64,000 bases of DNA from an uncultured Pseudomonadota bacterium (GTDB lineage: Bacteria > Pseudomonadota > Gammaproteobacteria > Steroidobacterales > Steroidobacteraceae), in the NCBI GenBank assembly GCA_903884235.1, contig CAISEB010000020.1, positions 186,001 through 250,000 on the forward strand, in the 5' to 3' direction. Both the position numbers and the translations under genes were made by a program. Below, piece by piece: positions 16,455 through 25,923 of this stretch; the first letter of the stretch is position 1, and each line of letters starts with the position of its first letter. Below the pieces are notes generated by a model. The model ran no database searches, was not told the origin of the DNA, and saw only the letters and a list, made by a program, of their open reading frames with translations.

Positions 16455-18197
16455 CTATTTACTCCACGTCCAGTCCGCGGCGGACGCGCGACAGCCCCCG
16501 CCGCCAGCCGTCCGCCAGCCACGGCCATGGATGACGCGGCCGCTCGGCGCACGCGTCGCCTCGCCGTCGTGGAGCGCCCGCACGCCGTTGATCCAGACGT
16601 GCTCGACGCCTGTCGCGAGCTGGTGCGGCTTCTCGTAGGTCGCGTGGTCCTGCACCGTCGCCGGATCGAAGACGACGACGTCGGCGAAATATCCCTTCTT
16701 CAGCCGACCGCGCTCCGGAATCGACAGCGTCTCCGCGGGGAATGACGTGAGCTTCCGGATTGCTTCCTGCAGCGTCAGCACCTTGTCGTCGCGCACGTAC
16801 TTCGCGAGCACCCGGACGAAGTTGCCGTATGCACGCGGATGCGAGTTCGACAGCAGGAACGCACCCTCCGGTGCCGGTGCCTCCTCGTCGGAACCGAAGC
16901 TCACCCAGGGCAGGGCGACTTCCCGTCGGACGTTGTCCTCCGACATCAGGAAGTACGCGACCTCGATGCGGGTCCCATCCTCGACGACGAGCTGCATGGC
17001 GGCCTCCTCGGGCGTCACGCCACGCATGCGCGCAACCTCGTCGAGCGTCTTGCCGGTCAGGGGCTTGAGGGCCGCGGTCTTGAAGCCGAGCAGCAGGGTC
17101 CCCTTCGCTCCGGCCTTCTGCTGGAGGTTTTCCCAGGTGGTCGCGGGGTTGCGCATCTCGGCTGCGACCCGCTCGCGGATGGCCGGGTCCTTCAGGCGCT
17201 CGATCCAGCGCTTGAGGCCGCCTTCCTGCACCCACGGCGGCATCGCGGCGTCGAGGCCGGTCGCCCCCGCGGTGTACGTGTACATGTTCGCCGTGATCCG
17301 CGTGCCCGACGCCCGCGCGGCCTCGACGGCACGCACGACGTCATCGAGCTTCCCCCAGTTGGACTGCCCGGCCTGCTTCAGGTGATAGATCTCGGCTGGT
17401 GCGCCAGAGGCCTTGGCGATCTCGATCGTCTCGGCGATCGCCTCCATCAACCGATCACCTTCGCTGCGGATGTGTGCGATGTACATGCCGCCGCACTTGG
17501 ACGATTCCTGCGCCAGCGCGACGAGCTCGGGCGTCTTCGCGTAGGTCGCCGGATTGTAGATCAGCATCGTCGTGACCCCGAGAGCGCCTTCCTCCATCGC
17601 GCCGTGGACCAGCGTGCGCATCTGTGCGAGCTGCTCCGGGGTCGGCGCCACGTCGTCCTCGCCGAGCACGTATTCGCGGATCGTCCCTGCGCCGACGAAC
17701 GATGCGACGTTGGGCGTGACGCCGCGTCGCTCGAGGCCGGCGAGGTACTCGCCCAGCGTCGTCCAGTCGACATCGAAATGGAGGTCCGTCTGTTCGTTGC
17801 GGGCCTCGGCCTTCATCCGGTCGTTCAGCGGGCCCATCGATCCTTCGCCCATCACCTCCAGGGTGACGCCCTGCTTGAGGTCGCTCAGGGCGCGTCCATC
17901 GACGAGCAGCGACACCTCCGGGTGCGCGAGCATGTTGATGAAGCCAGGGGATACCGCCTTGCCGTGGGCATCGACCTCGACCCGTCCCGATCCCGGGGCG
18001 TGCGGCCCGACATAGGAGATTCGATCCCCGTCGATCGCGACGTCGCCGACGAAGGGACGCCGGCCGGATCCATCGACGACGAGGCCGTGGCGGATCACGG
18101 TGTCGTGGACCGGGGGACTCGCGTCAGCGGGCGCAGCGAAGAGCGTCGCCGCAGCGACGGATGCAACCCACGCGCGATGGATCAGTGTGAAAGTCAT
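16455..18197 (-). CDS. N-acyl-D-amino-acid deacylase-like amidohydrolase, secreted
   Basis: A 580-residue member of the D-aminoacylase/amidohydrolase-3 family with a signal peptide (MTFTLIHRAWVASVAAATLF, cleavage near ADA). Conserved parts are VVDGSGRRPFVGDVAIDGDR, the Lys of EIYHLKQAG, His in YIAHIRSEGDR, and FGSDEEAPAP near the C terminus. In the first metal motif, normally H-x-H, the sequence is L90-A-H92 (SPGFINMLAHPEV), so one histidine is missing; a subset of the family shows this divergence. The ATG at 18197 has AGAGGA upstream. It lies 16 nt after the serine hydrolase gene and probably shares its transcript. Hydrolysis of N-acyl or D-configured peptides in the periplasm is a reasonable guess. 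Confidence 0.75.
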   Translation of the reverse strand: MTFTLIHRAWVASVAAATLFAAPADASPPVHDTVIRHGLVVDGSGRRPFVGDVAIDGDRISYVGPHAPGSGRVEVDAHGKAVSPGFINMLAHPEVSLLVDGRALSDLKQGVTLEVMGEGSMGPLNDRMKAEARNEQTDLHFDVDWTTLGEYLAGLERRGVTPNVASFVGAGTIREYVLGEDDVAPTPEQLAQMRTLVHGAMEEGALGVTTMLIYNPATYAKTPELVALAQESSKCGGMYIAHIRSEGDRLMEAIAETIEIAKASGAPAEIYHLKQAGQSNWGKLDDVVRAVEAARASGTRITANMYTYTAGATGLDAAMPPWVQEGGLKRWIERLKDPAIRERVAAEMRNPATTWENLQQKAGAKGTLLLGFKTAALKPLTGKTLDEVARMRGVTPEEAAMQLVVEDGTRIEVAYFLMSEDNVRREVALPWVSFGSDEEAPAPEGAFLLSNSHPRAYGNFVRVLAKYVRDDKVLTLQEAIRKLTSFPAETLSIPERGRLKKGYFADVVVFDPATVQDHATYEKPHQLATGVEHVWINGVRALHDGEATRAPSGRVIHGRGWRTAGGGGCRASAADWTWSK

Positions 18198-18213
18198 GGG
18201 ATCTGTCCTCTGT

Positions 18214-19968
18214 TCACGACGCGAGGCCGTCGAGGTTGCGGATTCTTTGCAGGATGCCTGTCGTGAAGACCGTCTCGTTCGGTAGCACCATGAATTGCGC
18301 GCGGCCGTCGATGAACGTCCGGAACTCGACCACCGTCGCCGACGGCGGTTCATCCGGCGTGCGGAAGGTGTGCGCCGAAACCGGGACGAGGGGCGCCGCG
18401 CCGTCCAGCCACAGCTGGCCGCGCCGCTGCACGACCCGGACGATGCCGCCGTTGGAGCCGATCGCGCAATAGGTTCCACAGTAGGGCGCGAGGTCGACGG
18501 TCGGCGGCGGGACGGGCGTCGTCGTGGTGCCGTCCAGCGCATACCAGTCACTGCCGTGCGCAAGCTCGACGGCCCTCGGTGGCGGCGTCGCTCCGCCGGT
18601 CGACGGCGTCCGGCTGAACAGCAGCATGAACAGCGCGAAGGCCGGATGGTCTGCGATGAACTGGTCTGGAGCCGCCTGCTGCAGCGGGATGGCGATCCCA
18701 TCGCGCACGAGCTCGATCGACGCCGCCCGGGCACGAACGGTCAGCCTGCGGCCGTCCGGCGCGACATAGGTTCCTGAGTACGCCGCGGGATCCGCGACAT
18801 GGACCGACTCGTCCGGCGGCGGCGGCGGTGGCGCCGGCGTGCCCTTGGGCCGGGTTCGCAGCACGCGCAGTGCGTACTCGACCACCGGATTCGGGCGGTA
18901 ACCCAGCATCGCGTTGATCGAGGCGAAAGCGCCGAGTCCCTCGGTCAGGTCGAGGTGGATCGCCGACATGAAAGAGGCCATTCCACCCGTGTGGCGCAGC
19001 CGGACGTGCCCGTCGAGATCGTCGATCGCGATGCCGTAGCCGTACTGGGCCGTCGGCCCGAAATCCGGTGCGGGCGTGAAGCCTGTCGTGAACAGCCGGA
19101 ATGCCTCCTCCGAGACGATCCGCCCGCCGTGCGTGGCCCCGCGCCGCAGCAGCATGGCCATGTAGAGCGCCATGTCGGCGGGTGTGGAGGCGATGGAGCC
19201 TGCGGAATTCTCGAAGGTGATGGTGGCGGCCGGCACGATTGCACCGTGTCGCGGAAACGGGCGATCGTCGTGCAGCGGAACATAGCTCTGCGCAATGCGC
19301 GCCCGCTGGTCGTTGGTGATCGCAGCCGCCGTGTCGTTCATGCCGAGCGGGTGCAGGATGCGGTGCGTGACGGCCTGTGCCCAGGGGCGTCCGTCAACGT
19401 GCTCGATCAGCAATCCGAGTACGTCGTAGGCCCAGTTGCAATACTGGAAGCGTGAGCCCGGCGCAGACGCCTGGCGGATGCGATAGCCCGGGTCCGCCGA
19501 CATCGTTGCCGGATTCTCCGGCATGCCGGAGGTGTGCGTCAGCAGGTGATGGATCCGGATCTCGCCGAAGGGGCAGTCGATCGGCAGCCACGGCAGGTAG
19601 CGGATGATCGGGTGCTGCACGTCGAGGCGGCCCTCGTCCTGCAATTGCAGCACGCACAGGCCAACGAACGACTTGGTGATCGAGCCGATCTGGAAGCGAT
19701 GGGCGAGCGTCACGGGCGTTCGCGCCGCAACGTCGACGAAACCATAACTGCCGATGCCGATCGCACCCGACGCGTTCGCCAGGGCCAACGCCATGCCGGG
19801 CGCATTCATCGCGTGCATGTAGCGGTGCACGAAGGACGCGACCTCGGCCGGAATGCCCGACTGGGCGGCCGGCTCGTGCACTGGCTTCGTGGCGCCGGCG
19901 GCGTGGGCGAGGGCGGGTGCGGCCGTCAGCGCCAGCAGCGAGCGGCGACTCATCGTCAGTGTCGTCAT
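18214..19968 (-). CDS. Beta-lactamase/penicillin-binding-protein-like serine hydrolase, exported
   Basis: A 584-residue class C beta-lactamase-fold hydrolase. The N terminus MSRRSLLALTAAPALAHAAGA looks like a Tat or Sec signal. Catalytic S96-x-x-K99 (GSITKSF) and Y176-C-N178 are present; an HTGG motif later replaces the K-T-G box, as is usual in the esterase/D-peptidase branch. The last 200 residues after a Pro-rich linker (TPAPPPPPPDES) form an extra domain of the kind found in D-aminopeptidase-like proteins. The gene immediately precedes the D-aminoacylase homologue, so the pair may process D-amino-acid peptides. It diverges from a second serine hydrolase across 232 bp. Confidence 0.75.
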   Translation of the reverse strand: MTTLTMSRRSLLALTAAPALAHAAGATKPVHEPAAQSGIPAEVASFVHRYMHAMNAPGMALALANASGAIGIGSYGFVDVAARTPVTLAHRFQIGSITKSFVGLCVLQLQDEGRLDVQHPIIRYLPWLPIDCPFGEIRIHHLLTHTSGMPENPATMSADPGYRIRQASAPGSRFQYCNWAYDVLGLLIEHVDGRPWAQAVTHRILHPLGMNDTAAAITNDQRARIAQSYVPLHDDRPFPRHGAIVPAATITFENSAGSIASTPADMALYMAMLLRRGATHGGRIVSEEAFRLFTTGFTPAPDFGPTAQYGYGIAIDDLDGHVRLRHTGGMASFMSAIHLDLTEGLGAFASINAMLGYRPNPVVEYALRVLRTRPKGTPAPPPPPPDESVHVADPAAYSGTYVAPDGRRLTVRARAASIELVRDGIAIPLQQAAPDQFIADHPAFALFMLLFSRTPSTGGATPPPRAVELAHGSDWYALDGTTTTPVPPPTVDLAPYCGTYCAIGSNGGIVRVVQRRGQLWLDGAAPLVPVSAHTFRTPDEPPSATVVEFRTFIDGRAQFMVLPNETVFTTGILQRIRNLDGLAS

Positions 19969-20200
19969 CGGCTTCTCTTGCTCCCCTGTGCGCGCGGCGT
20001 CGTTGGGATCGGCCGGCTCGTTGCATCATGCAAGGGCGTTTGCCGATCTCGCAAGGCGGCGACGGGCGGGCGATTCGGCGACCACCTGTCGCCTTGATAC
20101 AATACAGTGTCGAAATAAAGCAATGCTGGTGACCCCCGGCCGAAGATCATCATCGGGGTCCGCTGGCCGACGGGCGATCACTGCAACCGTGGGGATTCCA

Positions 20201-22015
20201 ATGCAACGCTGCTCCGCGACGCCGATCCTCGTGTTCCTCGCGACCCTCGTGGTCTGGCCCGTGTTCAGCCATGCAGGACCTGCCGCGGACGTCCTGCCGA
20301 CGGCGGCGATCCTCGGCGATGTGGCGCCGGGGTCGCCGGTGCTGAATTCGGCGTTCGCGCCCGGGGCGGACGCCCGGCCGGCGCCGCCGCTCGTAGGGAC
20401 GCTGCGGCTTGCCCACGCGACCCTCGCGACGGATCCGGTCATCGCCGTGCCGGTCATCGGCGGTCGCGATGCGCGCCTGTTCCCCGGGATCTCGCTGCAG
20501 CTGTTCACCTCGGGCGACCTCCTGGTCCCGGTTGCACGTGGCACGATGTTGGTTGAAGGCGCCGTCGAGGGGATGCCGAGCTACTGGCGCGTGATCCCGC
20601 AAGTCGGCCGCGTCTGGCACGAGGCCGCGGATGGCGAGTGGAATCGCGCCGCGCTTCCGCTGATGCTCGTGAACGACACGGAGAATGACGCCCACCAGGG
20701 GCTCGCGACGTTCCTCTACAAGGACGGCGTCGTCAGCCAGGTCCGGCTGCAGTTCGTGCAGCAGACCGGTCCGTACCTCGTGAAGCCCCACTTGGTCGCG
20801 TGGGCGGTGGCGCAGGCGACCTGGAGTGCCGGCGGAATCGAAGGCCTCGTCGCGCTTCGCGGCGCGGCGGAGCAGGAAATCGCGGCGCGGATCCCGGCGC
20901 GTCCCTGGAGCGACCTGCTCGAGGAGCTGCCCGCCGGCACCCTCGATGGCTTCGGCGGGCCGCTGAAGGCCGAGTGGACGGTCGAACTCGCGCTGCTGCG
21001 CAACGGCGTCCTCTACTACCAGGACTCGGCGACCCGCTACGGACCGTATCCGTATCCCCTCGAGATGCGATTCGGCCCGCGGTCCGTGATGAAGAGCGTC
21101 GCGGCGCCACTGTCGCTGCTGCATCTGGCCGAGGTCTACGGGCCGTGGGTGCTCGAGCTGAAGATCGGCGACTACGTCCCGGGCCTCGACCCGAAATTCA
21201 AGCGCATCCGCTTCATCGACGCGGCCTGCATGGCCAGCGGATTCGGTGGGACCGGCACGCTGCGCACCCATCCGAACGACATCTATGACGGCTACCTGGG
21301 CGCCAACTACGACGATTGGTACACCGCGCCCTCCAGCGCCGAGAAGCTGGCCCAGATCAATGCAAACCTGAAGCCCTACCCATGGGAACCCGGTCGCGTG
21401 GTGCGCTACCGTGACCAGGACTTCTACTTGCTCGGCATCGCCGTCGACGCGTTCCTGAAGTCGGTCCGCGGCCCGGACGCCGATGCCTGGCACATGATCG
21501 AGACCGAGATCTTCGCGCCCATCGGCATCGCGCACGCGCCTGCCGTGCGTACGCGGGAGGCGGGCGAGACCGATGGCCCCGTCTGGTTCAACGCAGGCTA
21601 CTACCCGACGCTCGACGATCTCGCGAAGATCGCACGGCTCTACCAGAACGCCGGTGCCTGGAACGGCCGCCAGCTGCTGCACAGGGAGCTCACGCTGGAC
21701 CTGCTCGCGGCTCGCGGCGCATTGGTCAAGCACGGCGACCGATCCGTGGTGACGACCGCCTCCCCCGACGACAACATCGACCCCGAGCTCTATCGGATGG
21801 GGTTCCACTTCACGCCCTATCGATCCGAGCGCGACCATGCACTGCGCAACATTCCGTCGATGGAGGGCTCCGGCGAGAACGAGATCCTGCTGTTTCCCAA
21901 TGGGCTCGTGTCGATCCGGATGGCGAAGGCCTTCGGGCTGCCGGACGGCGTGAAGGCGTTCACCGATGACGGGCCGGCCACGATCCGCGCGGTCGAGCGA
22001 CTCGCGCCGTTCTGA
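20201..22015 (+). CDS. Secreted serine hydrolase, beta-lactamase superfamily
   Basis: A 604-residue protein beginning MQRCSATPILVFLATLVVWP with a signal peptide. The catalytic domain occupies the C-terminal half: S295-x-x-K298 in GPRSVMKSVAA, and later VVRYRDQDFYLLG, which takes the place of the Y-x-N region. The N-terminal 270 residues contain a region of unknown fold. The ATG is preceded by GGGGA. The 232-bp upstream intergenic region is AT-richer than its surroundings around 20094-20122 (TTGATA with a weak downstream box) and would hold divergent promoters. The next gene follows 16 nt later, so it is probably cotranscribed with the MttB homologue. Confidence 0.7.
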   Translation: MQRCSATPILVFLATLVVWPVFSHAGPAADVLPTAAILGDVAPGSPVLNSAFAPGADARPAPPLVGTLRLAHATLATDPVIAVPVIGGRDARLFPGISLQLFTSGDLLVPVARGTMLVEGAVEGMPSYWRVIPQVGRVWHEAADGEWNRAALPLMLVNDTENDAHQGLATFLYKDGVVSQVRLQFVQQTGPYLVKPHLVAWAVAQATWSAGGIEGLVALRGAAEQEIAARIPARPWSDLLEELPAGTLDGFGGPLKAEWTVELALLRNGVLYYQDSATRYGPYPYPLEMRFGPRSVMKSVAAPLSLLHLAEVYGPWVLELKIGDYVPGLDPKFKRIRFIDAACMASGFGGTGTLRTHPNDIYDGYLGANYDDWYTAPSSAEKLAQINANLKPYPWEPGRVVRYRDQDFYLLGIAVDAFLKSVRGPDADAWHMIETEIFAPIGIAHAPAVRTREAGETDGPVWFNAGYYPTLDDLAKIARLYQNAGAWNGRQLLHRELTLDLLAARGALVKHGDRSVVTTASPDDNIDPELYRMGFHFTPYRSERDHALRNIPSMEGSGENEILLFPNGLVSIRMAKAFGLPDGVKAFTDDGPATIRAVERLAPF

Positions 22016-22031
22016 GGACCGGGAGCACCCG

Positions 22032-23573
22032 ATGAGTGACGACGGTCGGCGTCGCAGGGAAGGAGGACGCGCCCGGCGCAGCACGACGGCGCCGATCGAC
22101 CAGCTGCCCTGGCAGGTCGTGCGCAATCCACATGCGCCCATGGAGCTGCTCTCGGCCGACCAGGTGGAGGCGATCCACGAAACCTCGATGCGCATCCTCG
22201 AGGAACTCGGCATCGAACTGATGTCACCCCGGGCGCGTGCGTTGATGCGCACCGCGGGCGCCATCGTCGATGAGGGATCCGGCAACGTCAGGCTCGATCG
22301 CGGACTCATCAACCAGGCCCTGTCGAGTGCGCCATCCTCCTTCACGCTGCTGCCCCGCAATCCCGCGCGGAGCCTGGACATCGGGGGAAATCGGCTCGCA
22401 TTCGGGCTCGTGGCCGGCCCCCCCAATGTCCATGACCTCGAGCGCGGGCGACGGCCGGGGAACTTCAGGGACTATTGCGACTTCATCCGGCTGGCGCAGC
22501 ATTTCAACGCCATCCACCTGATCGGGAACCAGGTCTGCGCGCCGATCGACCTGCCCGCGAACTCACGCCACCTGGACACCTATCGCGCCAACCTGACCTA
22601 CTCGGACCGCGCGTACCACTGCACGGCGATCGGCGCGGGACGTGCGCGCGATGGCATCGCGATGATGGCGATCGCGCGCGGGCACACGATCGAGCAGATG
22701 GCGTCGTCGCCGGGCGTGCTGACCATCATTTCCGTCAACAGCCCGAGGCGCTTCGACGAAGCGATGACCGACGGTCTCATGGAGATGGCGACCCATGGGC
22801 AACCCGTCGTCGTCACGCCGTTCACGTTGATGGGCGCGATGGCGCCCGTGTCGCTCGCCGCGGCGCTCGCCCAGCAGAATGCCGAGGCCCTGTTCGGGGT
22901 CGTGCTTGCCCAGCTTGTCCGCCCGGGCACGCCGGTGATGTACGGCGCGTTCACCTCCAACGTCGACATGCGCTCCGGCGCACCTGCGTTCGGGACGCCG
23001 GAGAACGCGAAGGCGAACGTCGCGAGCGGACAGCTCGCGCGGCGATACGGCCTCCCATACCGTACCTCGAACGCCAGCGCATCGAACGCCGCCGACGCGC
23101 AGGGCGCCTACGAGACGCAGATGTCGCTGTGGGGTGCCGTGCTCGGCCACGGCAACCTCGTGTACCACGCCGCGGGGTGGCAGGAGGGCGGGCTCACGGC
23201 GTCGTTCGAGAAGCTCGTGATCGACGTCGAGATGCTGCAGATGATGATCGAGTTCCTGCGACCGATCGAGACGACGGTCGACGAGCTTGGCTTCGATGCG
23301 ATCGCCGGAGTCGCCACGGGCGGGCACTTCTTCGGCGAGCCGCACACGATGCAGCGGTACGAGCATGCCTTCTACCGGCCGCTGCTCTCGAACTGGCAGA
23401 ACTACGAGAGCTGGGCGCTCGGCGGTGCCGAGGATGCAACCCGGCGTGCGACGACGGTCTGGAAGCGCGCGCTCGCCGAATACGAGCAACCGACCCTGGA
23501 TCCGGCGATCGCCGAGGAACTCGATGCCTATGTCGCGCGTCGTCGCGAGGACATCGCGGACGGTGAGCCGTGA
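22032..23573 (+). CDS. Trimethylamine methyltransferase (MttB) family protein, non-pyrrolysine
   Basis: A 513-residue member of the MttB superfamily (COG5598). Characterised non-pyrrolysine members demethylate glycine betaine, proline betaine or carnitine and pass the methyl group to a corrinoid protein. Family features include ELLSADQVEAIHETSMRILE at the start, GRRPGNFRDYCDFIRLAQHF and the C-terminal GGHFFGEPHTMQRYEHAFYR block. There is no in-frame amber codon, hence no pyrrolysine. The start ATG 22032 has GGGAG upstream. No corrinoid protein or MtgA-type partner is encoded in the window. The nearby GlxA-family regulator belongs to a group that often controls quaternary-amine use. Confidence 0.8.
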   Translation: MSDDGRRRREGGRARRSTTAPIDQLPWQVVRNPHAPMELLSADQVEAIHETSMRILEELGIELMSPRARALMRTAGAIVDEGSGNVRLDRGLINQALSSAPSSFTLLPRNPARSLDIGGNRLAFGLVAGPPNVHDLERGRRPGNFRDYCDFIRLAQHFNAIHLIGNQVCAPIDLPANSRHLDTYRANLTYSDRAYHCTAIGAGRARDGIAMMAIARGHTIEQMASSPGVLTIISVNSPRRFDEAMTDGLMEMATHGQPVVVTPFTLMGAMAPVSLAAALAQQNAEALFGVVLAQLVRPGTPVMYGAFTSNVDMRSGAPAFGTPENAKANVASGQLARRYGLPYRTSNASASNAADAQGAYETQMSLWGAVLGHGNLVYHAAGWQEGGLTASFEKLVIDVEMLQMMIEFLRPIETTVDELGFDAIAGVATGGHFFGEPHTMQRYEHAFYRPLLSNWQNYESWALGGAEDATRRATTVWKRALAEYEQPTLDPAIAEELDAYVARRREDIADGEP

Positions 23574-23722
23574 CGGGACACTAACTGCGGCGGCAGGGAC
23601 GCGCGAGTGCCGTCCTCGCCACTGGCAGCTGGATTCCTGCGCGGCATGTGGGCGCCGACGTTCTGCATGCAATCCCCTCGGCGTCAGGCGGCAGCACTCG
23701 GGAAGTTGGGTCTCCCGATCGG

Positions 23723-24862
23723 TCAGGTGCGCCGGCCACCCTGCCAGACTTCGAGAATCTCGAGCGCGTCGTCGGCGACGACGAAGTCGGCCCGGCAACC
23801 CGCCGCGATGCGCCCGTGGGTCGCGCCCAGCCCTAGGAACTCGGCAGGCGTCTCGGACGCGATTCGCACGGCGTCCGCGGCGGAAAGCCCAAGCATCGCG
23901 ACGGTATTGCGGACCGCACGTCCCATGTCGAGTGCGGTGCCGGCAAGCGTGCCGGCGTCATCGACGCAGTATCCGTCGCGCACGTGGATGCGCTTGCCCT
24001 GCAGCATGAATGATTGCGCATCGGTGCCGACGCATGGCATCGCGTCGGTGACGAGCATGAACCGCTCGCGCGACTTCGCGGCGAGCGCAAGCCGCAGCAC
24101 CCGGGGATCGACGTGCCTGCCGTCGACGATGATGCCGCACCACGAGCAGGGGTCGAGCAGCGCGGCGCCGACCACGCCCGGCTCCCGGCTTGCCAGTGGC
24201 GACATCGCGTTGAACAGGTGCGTGAACCCTCGCATCCCCTGTCGCAGCGCGGACTCGATCTGGGAGCAGGTTGCGTCGGTGTGGCCCGCGCAGACCAGCA
24301 CACCGGCGTCGCTGAGCGCGCGGATGACCTCGTCGGTCGTGCATTCCGGGGCGAGCGTGACGAGCGTGCGACCCCGCTTCAGCGAGCTCAGGAGCGGGAC
24401 GAGTTCCGGATCGAGCCGACGGATGCGCGTGGGGTCGTGGATGCCCTTGCGCGTCGTATTGAGGAAGGGACCCTCGATGTGGATGCCGAGCACACCCGGC
24501 ACGCCCGTCTCGATCGCCGCGTCGACCGCCGCGATCCCGCGGCGGATGACCTCGAGATCGTCGCTGATCAGCGTCGGCAGGAACGCGGTCGTGCCGAAGC
24601 GCCGATGCGCCGCGCCGATCGCCGCGATGCCTTCGATCGTCGGCGCGTCGTTGAACAGCACGCCGCCACCTCCATTCACCTGGACATCGACGTAGCCCGG
24701 CAGCAGCCGTCGACCTTCGAGGTCGACGACCCGGGTACCGGATGCGATCGGCGTCGACGGACACAGCACGGCTTCGATCGTCTGCTCGTGCACGAGCACG
24801 GTACGGACGAGCGTCGAGCCGTCCGTGCCGTGCAGGCGTCCATTGACGAAGGCGGTGCGCAT
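23723..24862 (-). CDS. nagA: N-acetylglucosamine-6-phosphate deacetylase
   Basis: NagA removes the acetyl group from GlcNAc-6-phosphate in the cytoplasm. The 379-residue protein shows the family metal and catalytic set: LLPGYVDVQVNGGGG, HIEGPFLN, CAGHTDAT, THLFNAM and the catalytic Asp in MLVTDAMPCVG. Its ATG shares one base with the stop of the upstream SIS-domain gene (TGATG), consistent with translational coupling in a nagR-nagB-nagA operon. Confidence 0.92.
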   Translation of the reverse strand: MRTAFVNGRLHGTDGSTLVRTVLVHEQTIEAVLCPSTPIASGTRVVDLEGRRLLPGYVDVQVNGGGGVLFNDAPTIEGIAAIGAAHRRFGTTAFLPTLISDDLEVIRRGIAAVDAAIETGVPGVLGIHIEGPFLNTTRKGIHDPTRIRRLDPELVPLLSSLKRGRTLVTLAPECTTDEVIRALSDAGVLVCAGHTDATCSQIESALRQGMRGFTHLFNAMSPLASREPGVVGAALLDPCSWCGIIVDGRHVDPRVLRLALAAKSRERFMLVTDAMPCVGTDAQSFMLQGKRIHVRDGYCVDDAGTLAGTALDMGRAVRNTVAMLGLSAADAVRIASETPAEFLGLGATHGRIAAGCRADFVVADDALEILEVWQGGRRT

Positions 24863-25923
24863 CAGATTGTCTGCGTAACCTTGTGGAGGAACGGCGGCTG
24901 GTCCGGGTCGTGTCCGCGCGAGACGGAGAGATCGGCCAGCAGGCGATAGGTGCTGGCCGCGAGCAGGGCAGGGGCCACGGCGGCGGACTCCGGGATCGAT
25001 GGAAGCTGGATCGTGCCGGCGGCGGTTGCGCCTGCGAGTAGAACGCGGACGCCGCGGGCAGCGAGTTCCGCGCACAACGACTCTAGGCCGGGGCGGGTCG
25101 CGTCGTCCTGGCCGAACACGAGCGCCGGGAATCCCTCGCCGAGCAGCGCGAACGGACCGTGGCGCACCTCCGCGCTGCTGAACGCCTCGGCGTGGAGGCC
25201 GCAGGTTTCCTTGCACTTGAGTGCTGCTTCCTGGGCGACGCCGAGGCCAAGGCCGCGACCGATCACGTAAAGATGGGAGACGCTGACGAGATGCTCGAGC
25301 GCCGGGCTCCAGTCGAGCTTCCAGGCGGCAGCGAGCGATTCGGGCAGCCGGTCGACTGCGTTACCGAGTTCGGCATCCCCAGTCCAGGCCGCGGTCAGGT
25401 GGGCGAGCGCCGCGAGCGAGGCGATGTACGACTTCGTCGCGGCGACGCTGCGTTCGGGGCCCGCCCACAGGGGCAGCACGTGATCTGCGAGGCCGTTCAG
25501 CGGCGCCTCGGCGTCGTTGCAGATCGACAGCACTGTCGCGCCTGAGCGCTTCGCGGCCGTCACGGACGACAGCAGGTCCGGGCTGCGGCCCGACTGGGAG
25601 ATGGCGACGTACAGGCAATCGCGAAGATCCTGATCGACGCCGTAGACCGAGCTCACCGACGGTGCCGCGGAGACGGTGAGCACCCGGGCGCGGGTCTCGA
25701 TGAGGTACTTGCCGTAGGTCGCGGCATGGTCCGAGCTGCCGCGGGCGCAGGTGACGACCGTACGGGGCGGGTGGGCTCGCAGGGCCGCTCCGATCGCGGC
25801 GACGCGGGCCGCGTTCTGTTCGAGCTGGCGAGCGACGACATCGGCCGAAGAAGCGGCCTCCTGGTACATCCGGGTCGTGGTCGCGGCGTCTGCGGAAGGG
25901 GCGTTGGAGGTCATGGCATTCAC
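24862..25923 (-). CDS. SIS-domain glucosamine-6-phosphate deaminase (NagB-II type)
   Basis: A 353-residue protein with two SIS sugar-phosphate isomerase domains, equivalent to the isomerase half of GlmS without its glutaminase domain. In GlcNAc operons of Shewanella, Xanthomonas and Caulobacter this family converts glucosamine-6-phosphate to fructose-6-phosphate and ammonia, replacing the classical NagB. Visible parts are CARGSSDHAATYGKYLIE, SQSGRSPDLL and the C-terminal PPFLHKVTQTI. A GTG at 25923 overlaps the regulator stop by 4 nt (GTGA); ATG at 25914 is an in-frame alternative. Confidence 0.88.
   Translation of the reverse strand: MNAMTSNAPSADAATTTRMYQEAASSADVVARQLEQNAARVAAIGAALRAHPPRTVVTCARGSSDHAATYGKYLIETRARVLTVSAAPSVSSVYGVDQDLRDCLYVAISQSGRSPDLLSSVTAAKRSGATVLSICNDAEAPLNGLADHVLPLWAGPERSVAATKSYIASLAALAHLTAAWTGDAELGNAVDRLPESLAAAWKLDWSPALEHLVSVSHLYVIGRGLGLGVAQEAALKCKETCGLHAEAFSSAEVRHGPFALLGEGFPALVFGQDDATRPGLESLCAELAARGVRVLLAGATAAGTIQLPSIPESAAVAPALLAASTYRLLADLSVSRGHDPDQPPFLHKVTQTI

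Noticed and set aside
22032-23573. A pyrrolysine-dependent trimethylamine methyltransferase
   Set aside because: There is no in-frame amber codon, and no pyl genes are visible.
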